In this document: positions 17,576 to 25,450 of the stretch, piece by piece
How the letters are laid out: every line of letters begins with the position of its first letter
Position numbering within the stretch: position 1 is the stretch's first letter
From: Urechidicola croceus
Lineage (GTDB): Bacteria; Bacteroidota; Bacteroidia; Flavobacteriales; Flavobacteriaceae
Assembly: GCA_905181865.1 (NCBI GenBank)
Contig: CAJIZG010000002.1
Span: 124,001-188,000 of the forward strand
Direction of reading: 5' to 3'
DNA: 64,000 bases
Notes under the pieces: model-generated
Databases searched by the model: none
Told to the model about the DNA's origin: nothing
Seen by the model: the letters and a program-made list of their open reading frames with translations, nothing else
Translations under genes and position numbers: made by a program

Positions 17576-18634
17576 ATGGGTAAAAAAAGGTTCAAGTACG
17601 ATAGAGTTATAAGAATTTGGTTGATAACCGGATTAGTTATGCTTATGGGTCAAGTTATTATTGGAGGAATTACGCGGCTTACAGGATCAGGATTGTCCAT
17701 TACGCGTTGGGATATTGTAAGTGGTGTTATCCCGCCATTGAATCAGGTTCAATGGCAAGAAGCTTTTGATTTGTATAAAGAAACACCTCAGTATCATAAA
17801 CTGAATTCAGATTTTTTATTGGATGATTTTAAGTTTATCTTTTTTTGGGAGTATGCACATAGATTGTGGGTAAGGATTTTAGGGTTTGTCTTTTTAATTC
17901 CTTTTTTAGTGTTTCTCGTGAGAAAGCGAATAAATTGGTATTTAATTAAAAGATTAGGAGTCGTTATCTTTTTTGCTGCCTTAACTGCATCTGCTGGATG
18001 GATTATGGTGCAAAGCGGACTTGTTGATCGACCATGGGTAGACGCTTATAAATTAAGTTTGCATTTTATCCTAGCGGTCCTGAGTATTTCGGCGCTAGTA
18101 AAAACGATTGCGGATGTTTACAATTATAAAAGTAAAGGGAATAAGCAGGGTGGTCTAAAAGTACTTTCATTTTTAATTTTTATCACGTTTATTCAGATGA
18201 TTTTTGCAGGACTTATGTCTGGGATGAAGGCAGGCTTATATTTTCCTAGTTGGCCAGATATGAATGGTACGTATGTTCCTGAAGTTTTATTAGATGTAAA
18301 TAATTGGACTTTAGATAATTTAACAAACTATGACTCGTATCTCTTTGCACCAGCTTTGATTCAATTTATACATCGATTTTTAGCTTATTTTATTTTGTTA
18401 CTTACCCTTTATATATTTGCAAGGTATGGTTCGAGAGTTTATCGTTTAGCGAGAAAATGGTTGCGATTATCATTATTGTTGGTGGTTTTTCAAGTAATTC
18501 TTGGTGTGCTTACCTTATTGAATATTAAGACAGGAATCCCATTGTTTTATGGGGTTGCCCATCAGTTAGTAGGGATGCTTTTTTTTATGAGTTTACTGTT
18601 CTTATATTATGCCATGCGAAAGAGAGCAGTATAA
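17576..18634 (+). CDS. ctaA: Heme A synthase, CtaA/COX15 family
   Basis: An inner-membrane heme O oxidase that makes heme A for cytochrome oxidase. The 352 residues form eight membrane spans in two pseudo-repeats. The haem-binding histidines lie in EYAHRLWVR (about 95), SLHFILA (about 162), FIHRFLAYF (about 265) and AHQLVGM (about 335). The N-terminal GGITRLTGSGLSITRWD (about 27-43) is a family hallmark. It follows gldD closely and may be read from the same transcript; the link to gliding is positional only. Confidence 0.94.
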   Translation: MGKKRFKYDRVIRIWLITGLVMLMGQVIIGGITRLTGSGLSITRWDIVSGVIPPLNQVQWQEAFDLYKETPQYHKLNSDFLLDDFKFIFFWEYAHRLWVRILGFVFLIPFLVFLVRKRINWYLIKRLGVVIFFAALTASAGWIMVQSGLVDRPWVDAYKLSLHFILAVLSISALVKTIADVYNYKSKGNKQGGLKVLSFLIFITFIQMIFAGLMSGMKAGLYFPSWPDMNGTYVPEVLLDVNNWTLDNLTNYDSYLFAPALIQFIHRFLAYFILLLTLYIFARYGSRVYRLARKWLRLSLLLVVFQVILGVLTLLNIKTGIPLFYGVAHQLVGMLFFMSLLFLYYAMRKRAV

Positions 18635-18658
18635 ATCAGGATTGTTAAAATCACAATA

Positions 18659-19027
18659 TTATTGTACCGTTTTAAAATCATTTACAAGCGTAATTTGGGT
18701 TGCCTTATAGAGTTCTCCGCCTGCAATTCCATTGATATTTTTAGCAAGTTCCTCTTTTGAAATTTTATTACTATCAAACGAAAAATGACCGATTTTATGT
18801 TCAAAATTCACGTTGGAATAAGTAACACCTTCTAATTTATGGACCTTAGATTCAATTAATTTGGCACAACCAATTTCACAGGTCATCCCTTCGATATTTA
18901 CTTCAATATTTTGAATGTTTTCAGTTACGGTTTCAGTCTTCTCGTTCTTAGTTATTTTTTCTTGACATGCAAAAAATAAGGTCAAGGATAAAAGCAGGAA
19001 AGTATATTTTAAAGTTCTCATAATCAA
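18659..19027 (-). CDS. HMA-domain lipoprotein with CxxxC metal site
   Basis: A 122-residue predicted lipoprotein (LTLFFACQEK) followed by one heavy-metal-associated domain at about 40-105. The metal motif is GMTCEIGCAKLIE, i.e. C-x3-C rather than the usual C-x2-C. I have the impression that this spacing recurs in Bacteroidota HMA lipoproteins, and it may alter metal preference. It is convergent with ctaA and could bind copper near the cell envelope. Start uncertain: the first ATG gives MIMRTLK, and the third codon is also ATG. Confidence 0.82.
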   Translation of the reverse strand: MIMRTLKYTFLLLSLTLFFACQEKITKNEKTETVTENIQNIEVNIEGMTCEIGCAKLIESKVHKLEGVTYSNVNFEHKIGHFSFDSNKISKEELAKNINGIAGGELYKATQITLVNDFKTVQ

Positions 19028-19040
19028 AATGAATTGAATA

Positions 19041-19048
19041 CAAAATTA
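19041..19048 (-). promoter_or_regulatory. -7 promoter motif for the HMA lipoprotein gene
   Basis: The minus strand reads TAATTTTG (TAnnTTTG), 13 bases before the start codon. Confidence 0.5.
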
Positions 19049-19233
19049 CGGATAATTGTTTTAGTATGTCAATTTTTTAAAATAAACAATCTCTTAAATG
19101 AAGGCTTCTTGACGTCTTGATTTAACTGATAATGAGTTCAATCGATATGGTAATAATTGTATGTTTGCCTACTGTAAATTTATTTTAGTTTGTTAATTTA
19201 ATTTCCAAAAAGAAGCTGTTTTATGATGTAAGT

Positions 19234-20274
19234 ATGTTGATGTTTTGTATTAATATTGTTGCGCAGTCAAGTTGTTCCTTGGGAAATTCAATCTTCGAAG
19301 AAGATTTTGGTAGCGGAAGCAGTAGATTGGGGCCTTCTTTAAATCAAGATCGTAATAATGTGCATCCTAATTTTAGGCTTATAGATTTATATACTTATAT
19401 TGAAACAGGTAGTCTTGGGCCAGACTAATATGGAATTATCAAGAATGGTAAAGATGCTGTCCCTGGCGGTGCTGACTGGAATGATGATTTTCGTGACCAT
19501 ACAGATAACTAGAATAGTTGGACTGATATACCGAATGAAAATAGTTCAAGGTTGAATCATACCTTAGAGAATTCTTTATCAAGTCCCCATTCAAATGACC
19601 TAAGTCCCTATTCTCAAACTATTTTTGTACGAGTTCAAAATTTACTCAGAGGCTGTGTAAATTCCAACACGACTTTCTGCGTAGTTGTACATAGTCTACC
19701 TTTCATAAAAATTTAGCATTATGTGATAATATAGAGAGTGGAAACGATATGAATGGTATTGTTAAAACTTTTGATTTAGAAGATATAGATGTTGTTGATG
19801 ATTCCAATAATAATACTATTTATATACAAAATAAAAATAATAATTTAGGAGCGGGTAATTATGGATTTTCTTTAAGCGATCCAGATTTTGGATTTTAGAA
19901 CGAAGCATTTTTTTGAATCTGTGTATCTAGGAGTTCATACTGTTTTTATAAGAGATAAGAGGGGTTGTGACCTGAAGGAAATAGAGGGATCTGTAATTGG
20001 TTACCCTAAATTTTTCACACTAAATAACGATGGACAAAATGATACATGGAAAGTATTAGGGGTTACTAATGAGTTTTATTCTAACGCAGTCATGCATATT
20101 TTTGATCGATTCGGAAAAATTATTATGAAGATAGATTCTAGTTTAGATAACTGGAATGGCATGTATAATGGTGAACTTCTGCAGGCGAATGATTATTGTT
20201 TTTCTTCTGAGTTAATCGATACTCAAGGTGTTGTTAGTGTTAAGAATGATTATTTTAGTTTAATAAGGAGGTAA
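19234..20274 (+). pseudogene. Decayed T9SS-secreted protein with type-B C-terminal sorting domain
   Basis: The frame opens MLMFCINIVAQSSCS and is broken by TAA at 19426 and TAG at about 19513. It continues with LSPYSQTIFVRVQN and GCVNSNTTFCVVV, the repeated Ig-like units of large flavobacterial adhesins, then a stop near 19714. After a further block (NGIVKTFDLEDIDVV) and another stop, the last part reads IGYPKFFTLNNDGQND, IFDRFGKIIMKID, YNGELLQANDY and ends YFSLIRR. That is the gliding-associated (CHU_C, type-B) T9SS sorting domain. Most repeats of what was probably a very large protein are missing. It is a T9SS substrate, and the SprA translocon is encoded at 33.7 kb. Confidence 0.82.
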
Positions 20275-20338
20275 TTTTTTATTTTTTTGGGATAAATAAA
20301 AGGTTGATTTCTAGCTTGTTTATTTGTTTCTTGATTTT

Positions 20339-20369
20339 TTTGTCATTTAATAAAAAAGAAATATATTTG
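20339..20369 (+). promoter_or_regulatory. Promoter of rplU-rpmA
   Basis: TTTG at 20339-20342 and TATATTTG at 20362-20369 are separated by 19 bases, a full Bacteroidota promoter. The leader of about 55 bases before rplU contains GCTTATCATGAAGATAAGT, a small hairpin that could be part of an L21 leader structure. Confidence 0.72.
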
Positions 20370-20427
20370 CACCCGCTTATCATGAAGATAAGTGTAATTT
20401 TTAACAAGCGAAATTAAATTTAATCGT

Positions 20428-20946
20428 ATGTATGCAATTGTAGAGATAGCAGGGCAGCAATTTAAAGTAGCAAAAGACCAAAAAGTATTCGTTCATCGTT
20501 TGCAAGGAGAAGCAGGATCAAAAGTAACTTTTGATAATGTTCTTCTATTAGATAATGGATCAATTACTATTGGCGCCCCGGCTATAGAAGGAGCAGCAGT
20601 GACTGCCAAAATTTTAAGTCATCTTAAAGGTGATAAAGTAATCGTTTTCAAAAAGAAACGTAGAAAAGGATACAGAGTAAAGAACGGACATCGTCAGTCT
20701 CTTACTGAAATTCAAATTGAAGGTATTGCAACTTCAGGAGCTAAAAAAGTAGTAGCTAAAAAAGCAGTAATTAAAAAAGAAGCAACTCCTAAAGCAGCAG
20801 CAAAATCGGAAGTAGTTAAAGATGATGCAGCAGCACAAGACTTTAGCAAAATGACCGTAGCTGAATTGAAAGACTTAGCAAAAGCAAAAGGAGTCTCTGG
20901 AATTTCTTCTATGAAGAAAGCCGATTTAATTGCAGCATTAAGTTAA
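20428..20946 (+). CDS. rplU: 50S ribosomal protein L21 with C-terminal extension
   Basis: A ribosomal protein of the large subunit. Residues 1-105 are the L21 domain ([31 protein letters not shown]). The total of 172 residues is about 70 longer than E. coli L21. The extension has an Ala/Lys-rich linker (about 106-140) and a 30-residue SAP/Rho-N-like helix-extended-helix ([28 protein letters not shown]). Bacteroidota L21 proteins often carry such tails, which may bind nucleic acid. It is followed by rpmA after 24 bases. Confidence 0.95.
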   Translation: MYAIVEIAGQQFKVAKDQKVFVHRLQGEAGSKVTFDNVLLLDNGSITIGAPAIEGAAVTAKILSHLKGDKVIVFKKKRRKGYRVKNGHRQSLTEIQIEGIATSGAKKVVAKKAVIKKEATPKAAAKSEVVKDDAAAQDFSKMTVAELKDLAKAKGVSGISSMKKADLIAALS

Positions 20947-20970
20947 TTAACACACTAAAATCGTATTATA

Positions 20971-21231
20971 ATGGCACATAAAAAAGGAGTCGGAAGTTCG
21001 AAAAATGGTAGAGAATCAGAATCGAAACGATTAGGCGTAAAAATATTTGGTGGACAAGCGGCAATCGCAGGAAATATCTTAATCCGTCAAAGAGGTACTA
21101 CACACAATCCAGGTGAAAATGTATATATGGGAAAAGACCACACATTACATGCTAAGGTGGATGGTCTTGTAAAATTCACAAAGAAAAGAAATAACAGATC
21201 ATACGTTTCTATAGTTCCTTTTGAGGCTTAA
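20971..21231 (+). CDS. rpmA: 50S ribosomal protein L27
   Basis: 86 residues, beginning [16 protein letters not shown] with the standard L27 N-terminus that reaches the peptidyl-transferase centre. There is no Firmicutes-type N-terminal prepeptide. It is paired with rplU and ends just before a strong terminator. Confidence 0.96.
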   Translation: MAHKKGVGSSKNGRESESKRLGVKIFGGQAAIAGNILIRQRGTTHNPGENVYMGKDHTLHAKVDGLVKFTKKRNNRSYVSIVPFEA

Positions 21232-21252
21232 GAAATTATGAATAAAATAATA

Positions 21253-21284
21253 AAAACTCCCAACGCACTGTTGGGAGTTTTTTT
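21253..21284 (+). terminator. Rho-independent terminator after rpmA
   Basis: The stem ACTCCCAAC / GTTGGGAGT with a 5-base GCACT loop is followed by a run of T residues. Any kdtA reading frame starting at 21238 would run through this hairpin, so the later ATG is preferred for that gene. Confidence 0.9.
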
Positions 21285-21296
21285 GTGCCGTTTTGT

Positions 21297-21304
21297 TATC
21301 TTTG
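21297..21304 (+). promoter_or_regulatory. -7 promoter motif directly at the kdtA start
   Basis: TATCTTTG ends 5 bases before the ATG at 21310. With usual -7 spacing the transcript would start at or within a few bases of the ATG, giving a leaderless or nearly leaderless mRNA. Confidence 0.6.
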
Positions 21305-21309
21305 CGTCT

Positions 21310-22554
21310 ATGTATTTCATTTATAACATAATTGCGTTAGGCATTCAAATTTTTCTAAGTATAGTGGCTCTTTTTAATAAAAAAATGAGTTTGTTTATTG
21401 ATGGAAGAAAAGAAAGTTTCAAAAAGATAGAAGATGTCATATCGTCTGATGATAAAACTATATGGGTACATGCTGCTTCATTAGGCGAGTTTGAACAAGG
21501 TAGACCAATTATCGAGAGACTTCGAGAAAAATTTTCGAATCACAAAATTGTATTAACTTTTTTTTCTCCTTCAGGCTATGAGGTGCAAAAGAATTTTAAA
21601 GAGGCCGACGTTATTTGTTATTTACCGTTAGACAGTCGTTCTAATGCTCGAAAATTTATAAAAACAGTCCATCCAGAAATAGCTATTTTTGTGAAATATG
21701 AGTTTTGGCCAAATTTATTAAGAGAACTTGAAAGAAAAAATATTGAAACCATTTTAGTTTCAGGAATTTTTAGAAAAGAACAAGTGTTTTTTAAATGGTT
21801 TGGTTCTTGGATGCGTCAGTCATTGCAGTCTTTTTCTTATTTTTTTGTTCAAAATGAGAACTCAAAGCAATTATTAAACACTATTGGTTTTGATAATGTG
21901 GCGGTGAGTGGCGATACGCGTTTTGACCGCGTATATTCAATAAAAGAACAAAATTCTCAATTGGATTTTATGATTAACTTTAAGCAAGACAAAACAATAT
22001 TCGTTGCTGGTAGCAGTTGGAAAGAAGATGAAAGTATTATTGTAGATTATATTAATGGAAGTGAACAGGATTATGCAAAGTTTGTTATAGCTCCACATAA
22101 TATCAATACTGATGAGATTAAAAAATTAAAGGAATCGATACATAAGGAAACCGTACTGTATTCTGAATTAGGAAATAGCGCCATTGAAGATGCAAATGTT
22201 ATGATTATTGACACCATTGGCTTGTTGACGAAAATTTATAAGTATGCAGACGTGGCTTATGTAGGAGGTGCTTTTGCCACAGGATTGCATAATGTTTTAG
22301 AGCCTGCAACTTTTGGAAGTGCGATAATTATTGGACCTAATTACAACAAATTTAATGAAGCCGTAGAATTGGTGAAATTGGGAGGGTGTATGCCAGTTCA
22401 AAATTATACTGAATTTAAAGAAATATTAAATTCGCTTTTGTCAGATCCAGTATTAAGAACTAAGAAAGGGAAAATAGCAGGAGATTATATTGTCAATAAT
22501 ACGGGAGCAACCAAGATGGTTTTTAAGTATGTAATAAATAAAATAGCGTTATAA
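21310..22554 (+). CDS. kdtA: 3-deoxy-D-manno-octulosonic acid (Kdo) transferase
   Basis: Transfers Kdo to lipid IV-A in lipopolysaccharide assembly at the inner membrane. The ATG at 21310 gives a 414-residue protein starting MYFIYNIIALGIQIFL, an N-terminal membrane anchor as in WaaA/KdtA. An upstream in-frame ATG at 21238 would translate the rpmA terminator and the promoter and is rejected. The glycosyltransferase signatures HAASLGEFEQGRP (N-terminal half) and YVGGAFATGLHNVLEPA (C-terminal half) are visible. The stop TAA shares its last base with the moaA ATG. Confidence 0.93.
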   Translation: MYFIYNIIALGIQIFLSIVALFNKKMSLFIDGRKESFKKIEDVISSDDKTIWVHAASLGEFEQGRPIIERLREKFSNHKIVLTFFSPSGYEVQKNFKEADVICYLPLDSRSNARKFIKTVHPEIAIFVKYEFWPNLLRELERKNIETILVSGIFRKEQVFFKWFGSWMRQSLQSFSYFFVQNENSKQLLNTIGFDNVAVSGDTRFDRVYSIKEQNSQLDFMINFKQDKTIFVAGSSWKEDESIIVDYINGSEQDYAKFVIAPHNINTDEIKKLKESIHKETVLYSELGNSAIEDANVMIIDTIGLLTKIYKYADVAYVGGAFATGLHNVLEPATFGSAIIIGPNYNKFNEAVELVKLGGCMPVQNYTEFKEILNSLLSDPVLRTKKGKIAGDYIVNNTGATKMVFKYVINKIAL

Positions 22555-23546
22555 TGGAGTCTAAGTTAGTTGATAGTTTTGGAAGACAAATATCTTATCT
22601 GAGATTGGCAGTTACGGATCGGTGTAACTTGCGTTGCCAATATTGTATGCCTGCACAAGGCGCTGATATTGTAGATAGAAAAGAACTTTTGAATTACAAA
22701 GAGATGTATCGGTTAACAAGAGTTTTAAGTGAGTTAGGAGTAAATAAAGTTCGATTGACAGGGGGAGAGCCTTTTGTGCGTCGCGATTTTATAAAGTTTT
22801 TAGAAATGCTCGATTTTAATGATTTGTTGGATGAGATTAATATTACAACGAACGGCGCTTTGATTTGCCAGCATATCAAGTCTATTGAAAAATTGAAGGT
22901 AAAGTCTATTAACTTAAGTTTAGACACGTTAAGGAGAGATAGATTTGCCCAAATTACTCGGAGAGATGTTTTTAACGAGGTGTATAAAACTTTTGAATTA
23001 CTTGAAGATTCAAGTTTAAACTTGAAATTGAACTTTGTTGTTCAATCAGGAATTAATACAGACGAGTTGGTAGATTTTGTATCCTTAACACAACATAAAA
23101 ATATTAGTGTTCGCTTTATTGAAGAAATGCCTTTTAATGGTGTTGGTCAAAAACGAATAAATGAAGTATGGGACTACGAAAAAATATTAAAAAATATTGA
23201 AAGAGGTTTTGATAGTGTTGAAAAGTTAGTGGATAAAAAATCTTCTACCTCAAGAAATTTTAGAGTTCCTAATTTTAAAGGTACTTTTGGAATTATTCCA
23301 GCATTTACAAGAACCATTTGTGGTGATTGTAATAGAATTAGAATTACCGCTACAGGGATGTTTAAAAACTGTTTGTTTGATGATGGCGTATTTAATGTTC
23401 GAGATTTTTTAAGAAAAGGAGTTAGCGATGATGACCTAAAGGAATTATTTTTATCCATTATAACAAAAAAACCGAAGAATGGGTTTGAAGCGGAAAAAAA
23501 TAGAGCCTCCAAAGTGAATGAAAGCATGTCGAGTATTGGAGGGTAA
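22554..23546 (+). CDS. moaA: GTP 3',8-cyclase MoaA
   Basis: A radical-SAM enzyme for the first step of molybdenum-cofactor synthesis. In 330 residues, the N-terminal [4Fe-4S] motif is in DRCNLRCQYCMPAQG (about 22-36), the C-terminal cluster in CGDCNRIRITATGMFKNC (about 256-273), and the essential C-terminal Gly-Gly is present (MSSIGG). The ATG overlaps the kdtA stop (TAATG), suggesting coupled translation. It heads the moaA-moeA-moaC-mobA run. Confidence 0.96.
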   Translation: MESKLVDSFGRQISYLRLAVTDRCNLRCQYCMPAQGADIVDRKELLNYKEMYRLTRVLSELGVNKVRLTGGEPFVRRDFIKFLEMLDFNDLLDEINITTNGALICQHIKSIEKLKVKSINLSLDTLRRDRFAQITRRDVFNEVYKTFELLEDSSLNLKLNFVVQSGINTDELVDFVSLTQHKNISVRFIEEMPFNGVGQKRINEVWDYEKILKNIERGFDSVEKLVDKKSSTSRNFRVPNFKGTFGIIPAFTRTICGDCNRIRITATGMFKNCLFDDGVFNVRDFLRKGVSDDDLKELFLSIITKKPKNGFEAEKNRASKVNESMSSIGG

Positions 23547-23560
23547 ATGAATATAAAAAT

Positions 23561-23609
23561 GTCATTCCTTCATGCTCATTGAGCAGAGTTGAAATGGAGG
23601 TAGGAATCT
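23561..23609. repeat. Composite dispersed repeat between moaA and moeA
   Basis: GTCATTCCTTCATGCTCATT is followed by GAGCAGAGTTGAAATGG and GTAGGAATC. It mixes the family B ends (GTCATTCCT ... GTAGGAATC) with a worn family A core, immediately before the moeA coding frame. Confidence 0.6.
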
Positions 23610-23622
23610 AAATTGAGAAAAT

Positions 23623-24879
23623 ATCGAACTAACAAGCACAGAAAAAGCGTTAGAAATTATTCTAAATCAAACCGAAGATTACGGAATAGAAGAGGTTTCT
23701 TATGATCAATCCTTAGGTCGAGTTTTAAAGGAGGATATCTTTGCAGATCGAGATTTTCCGCCGTTTGATAGGGTAAGCATGGATGGAATTGCAATTCCTT
23801 TTCAATCTTTTGAGAGTGGGCAACGCGATTTTGAAATTGAAGGTGTACAAGCCGCCGGAAGTGCACAATTGACACTTTCAGATGCAATAAAATGTATTGA
23901 GGTAATGACCGGAGCAGTTCTCCCGAGAGGTACAGATACTGTCATTCCGTATGAACAAGTTAAGATTAAAGAAATTACTGCTACAATTACACTAGATGAA
24001 TTTGTACAGTTTAAAAATGTTCATACCAAAGGGAAAGACGAAGTACAGGGAGCAGTTGTTATAGAAAAGAACACTCAAATTTCTTCTGCCGAGATTGGTG
24101 TATTGGCAACGGTAGGTAAGTCGATAGTAAAGGTTGCTAAATTACCAAAAGTAATGATCATTTCTACTGGAGATGAATTGGTAGAAGTGAGTGAAACGCC
24201 AGAGAATTATCAAATTAGAAGGAGTAATGTACATACCTTGGTGTCTTTATTAGCGCGATTTCAAATCAAGGCTCAAATAGCTCATATTAGCGATAATAAG
24301 GAAAGACTTAAAAATAAAATATCACTATATCTAAAAGAATATGATGTATTGCTTTTTAGTGGTGCTGTGAGTAAAGGTAAGTTTGATTTTATTCCAGAAG
24401 TTTTAGATGAATTAGGTGTAGAGAAGTTGTTTCATAAGGTGGCTCAAAGACCTGGAAAACCTTTTTGGTTTGGACGTAAAGTGTCACCAGAGATAAAGGG
24501 GTGGGCATCGAGCGAAATCGAAATGAGCCCAATAGAAATTAGAGATAAAGTTGTATTTGCTTTCCCAGGAAATCCAATTTCAACGTTTGTAAGTTGCGCA
24601 AAATATTTTACGCCATGGTTGCAAAAATCTATCGGTTTAGATTTTATAAATCGTAATTTTGCTGTATTAGCCGAGGATATCGTTTTTAAGCCAACCATGA
24701 CTTATTTCTTGCAGGTTAAAATTGAAAATGAAAATGGAGTTTTAAAGGCATATCCATATAAAGGAAATGGATCGGGTGATCTGGCTAGTTTGGTAAAAAC
24801 AGGTGCTTTTATTGAGTTGCCTTCTGATCAAATAGAATTTAAAAAAGGAGCGGTATTTCCGATAATTCCATACAGGTAA
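23623..24879 (+). CDS. moeA: Molybdopterin molybdenumtransferase MoeA (start codon abnormal)
   Basis: Inserts molybdate into adenylated molybdopterin. Coding homology begins upstream of the first ATG: the frame reads STEKALEIILNQTEDYG, then SLGRVLKEDIFADRDFPPFD (a conserved MoeA N-terminal region) before M at 23779. That frame is closed by TGA at 23614-23616, and between the two there is no ATG, GTG or TTG. Translation must use a rare codon (ATC at 23623 fits the family length, giving 418 residues), or the gene is damaged. Downstream it is whole: IISTGDELVEV, LFSGAVSKGKFDF, FPGNPISTF. An extra stretch of about 20 residues before VVFAFPGNP (about 24480-24548) contains repeat-like DNA. Confidence 0.85.
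   Translation: MELTSTEKALEIILNQTEDYGIEEVSYDQSLGRVLKEDIFADRDFPPFDRVSMDGIAIPFQSFESGQRDFEIEGVQAAGSAQLTLSDAIKCIEVMTGAVLPRGTDTVIPYEQVKIKEITATITLDEFVQFKNVHTKGKDEVQGAVVIEKNTQISSAEIGVLATVGKSIVKVAKLPKVMIISTGDELVEVSETPENYQIRRSNVHTLVSLLARFQIKAQIAHISDNKERLKNKISLYLKEYDVLLFSGAVSKGKFDFIPEVLDELGVEKLFHKVAQRPGKPFWFGRKVSPEIKGWASSEIEMSPIEIRDKVVFAFPGNPISTFVSCAKYFTPWLQKSIGLDFINRNFAVLAEDIVFKPTMTYFLQVKIENENGVLKAYPYKGNGSGDLASLVKTGAFIELPSDQIEFKKGAVFPIIPYR
24504..24527 (+). repeat. Family A repeat-like sequence inside moeA
   Basis: ATCGAGCGAAATCGAAATGA resembles the CACTGAGCGGAGTCGAAGTG core and encodes part of a stretch (WASSEIEMS) that interrupts the usual MoeA sequence between FWFGRK and VVFAFPGNP. The reading frame is preserved. 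Confidence 0.55.
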
Positions 24880-24893
24880 AGCCAAATAGTTTT

Positions 24894-24960
24894 GTCATTC
24901 CTGCAAAGGTAGGAATCCAAACGAATTGAAATATAGATTCCTGCTTTCGCAGGAATGACA
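24894..24960. repeat. Inverted pair of family B repeats between moeA and moaC
   Basis: Left arm GTCATTCCTGCAAAGGTAGG (24894-24913) and right arm CCTGCTTTCGCAGGAATGAC (about 24940-24959) are near-complementary around a 19-base centre. They can form a long hairpin in the moeA-moaC gap. The same sequence occurs singly at 4433. Confidence 0.75.
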
Positions 24961-24973
24961 GAATAAAAATAGG

Positions 24974-25450
24974 ATGAACGATTTTACACATATAAATAAA
25001 AAGAATCAGCCGAAGATGGTAAATGTTGGTGACAAATCCATTACCAAGAGAAAGGCCACAGCAGTTTCTAAAATGTATTTAGGACAAGAAGTAATTTCAT
25101 ACTTTCAGAATGACGAATTAACCACAAAGAAGGGTCCTGTTTTTCAAACGGCGATAGTTGCAGGAATTCAAGCAGTTAAAAAAACAGCTGAATTAATTCC
25201 AATGTGTCATCCGTTACTGATTAATGGAGTAGACATTGATATTCATGTACTAGATGATGCTCATATTGAAATTTTATGTACGGTTTCAATTGAAGGTAAG
25301 ACAGGTGTTGAAATGGAAGCATTAACAGGTGTCTCGATCACGGCGCTGGCAATTTATGATATGTGTAAGGCTATTTCTCAAGAAATGATAATTAAAGAAA
25401 CCAAGTTATTGGTTAAAACCGGAGGAAAATCGGATATTAACAATGGGTAA
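24974..25450 (+). CDS. moaC: Cyclic pyranopterin monophosphate synthase MoaC
   Basis: Works with MoaA to form cyclic pyranopterin monophosphate. The 158 residues carry the family motifs MVNVGDKSITKRKATA (about 15-30), LIPMCHPLLINGVDID (about 74-89) and GKTGVEMEALTGVS with the active-site lysine region DMCKAI. It ends 8 bases inside the start of the mobA-like gene, indicating coupling. Confidence 0.95.
   Translation: MNDFTHINKKNQPKMVNVGDKSITKRKATAVSKMYLGQEVISYFQNDELTTKKGPVFQTAIVAGIQAVKKTAELIPMCHPLLINGVDIDIHVLDDAHIEILCTVSIEGKTGVEMEALTGVSITALAIYDMCKAISQEMIIKETKLLVKTGGKSDINNG

Noticed and set aside
20370-20427. Possible riboswitch in the rplU leader
   Set aside because: Only one short hairpin is visible. 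That is not enough to claim a known regulatory RNA, so it is mentioned with the promoter only.
21238-21309. Upstream extension of kdtA
   Set aside because: It would translate the rpmA terminator hairpin and the kdtA promoter, and is not part of the family sequence.
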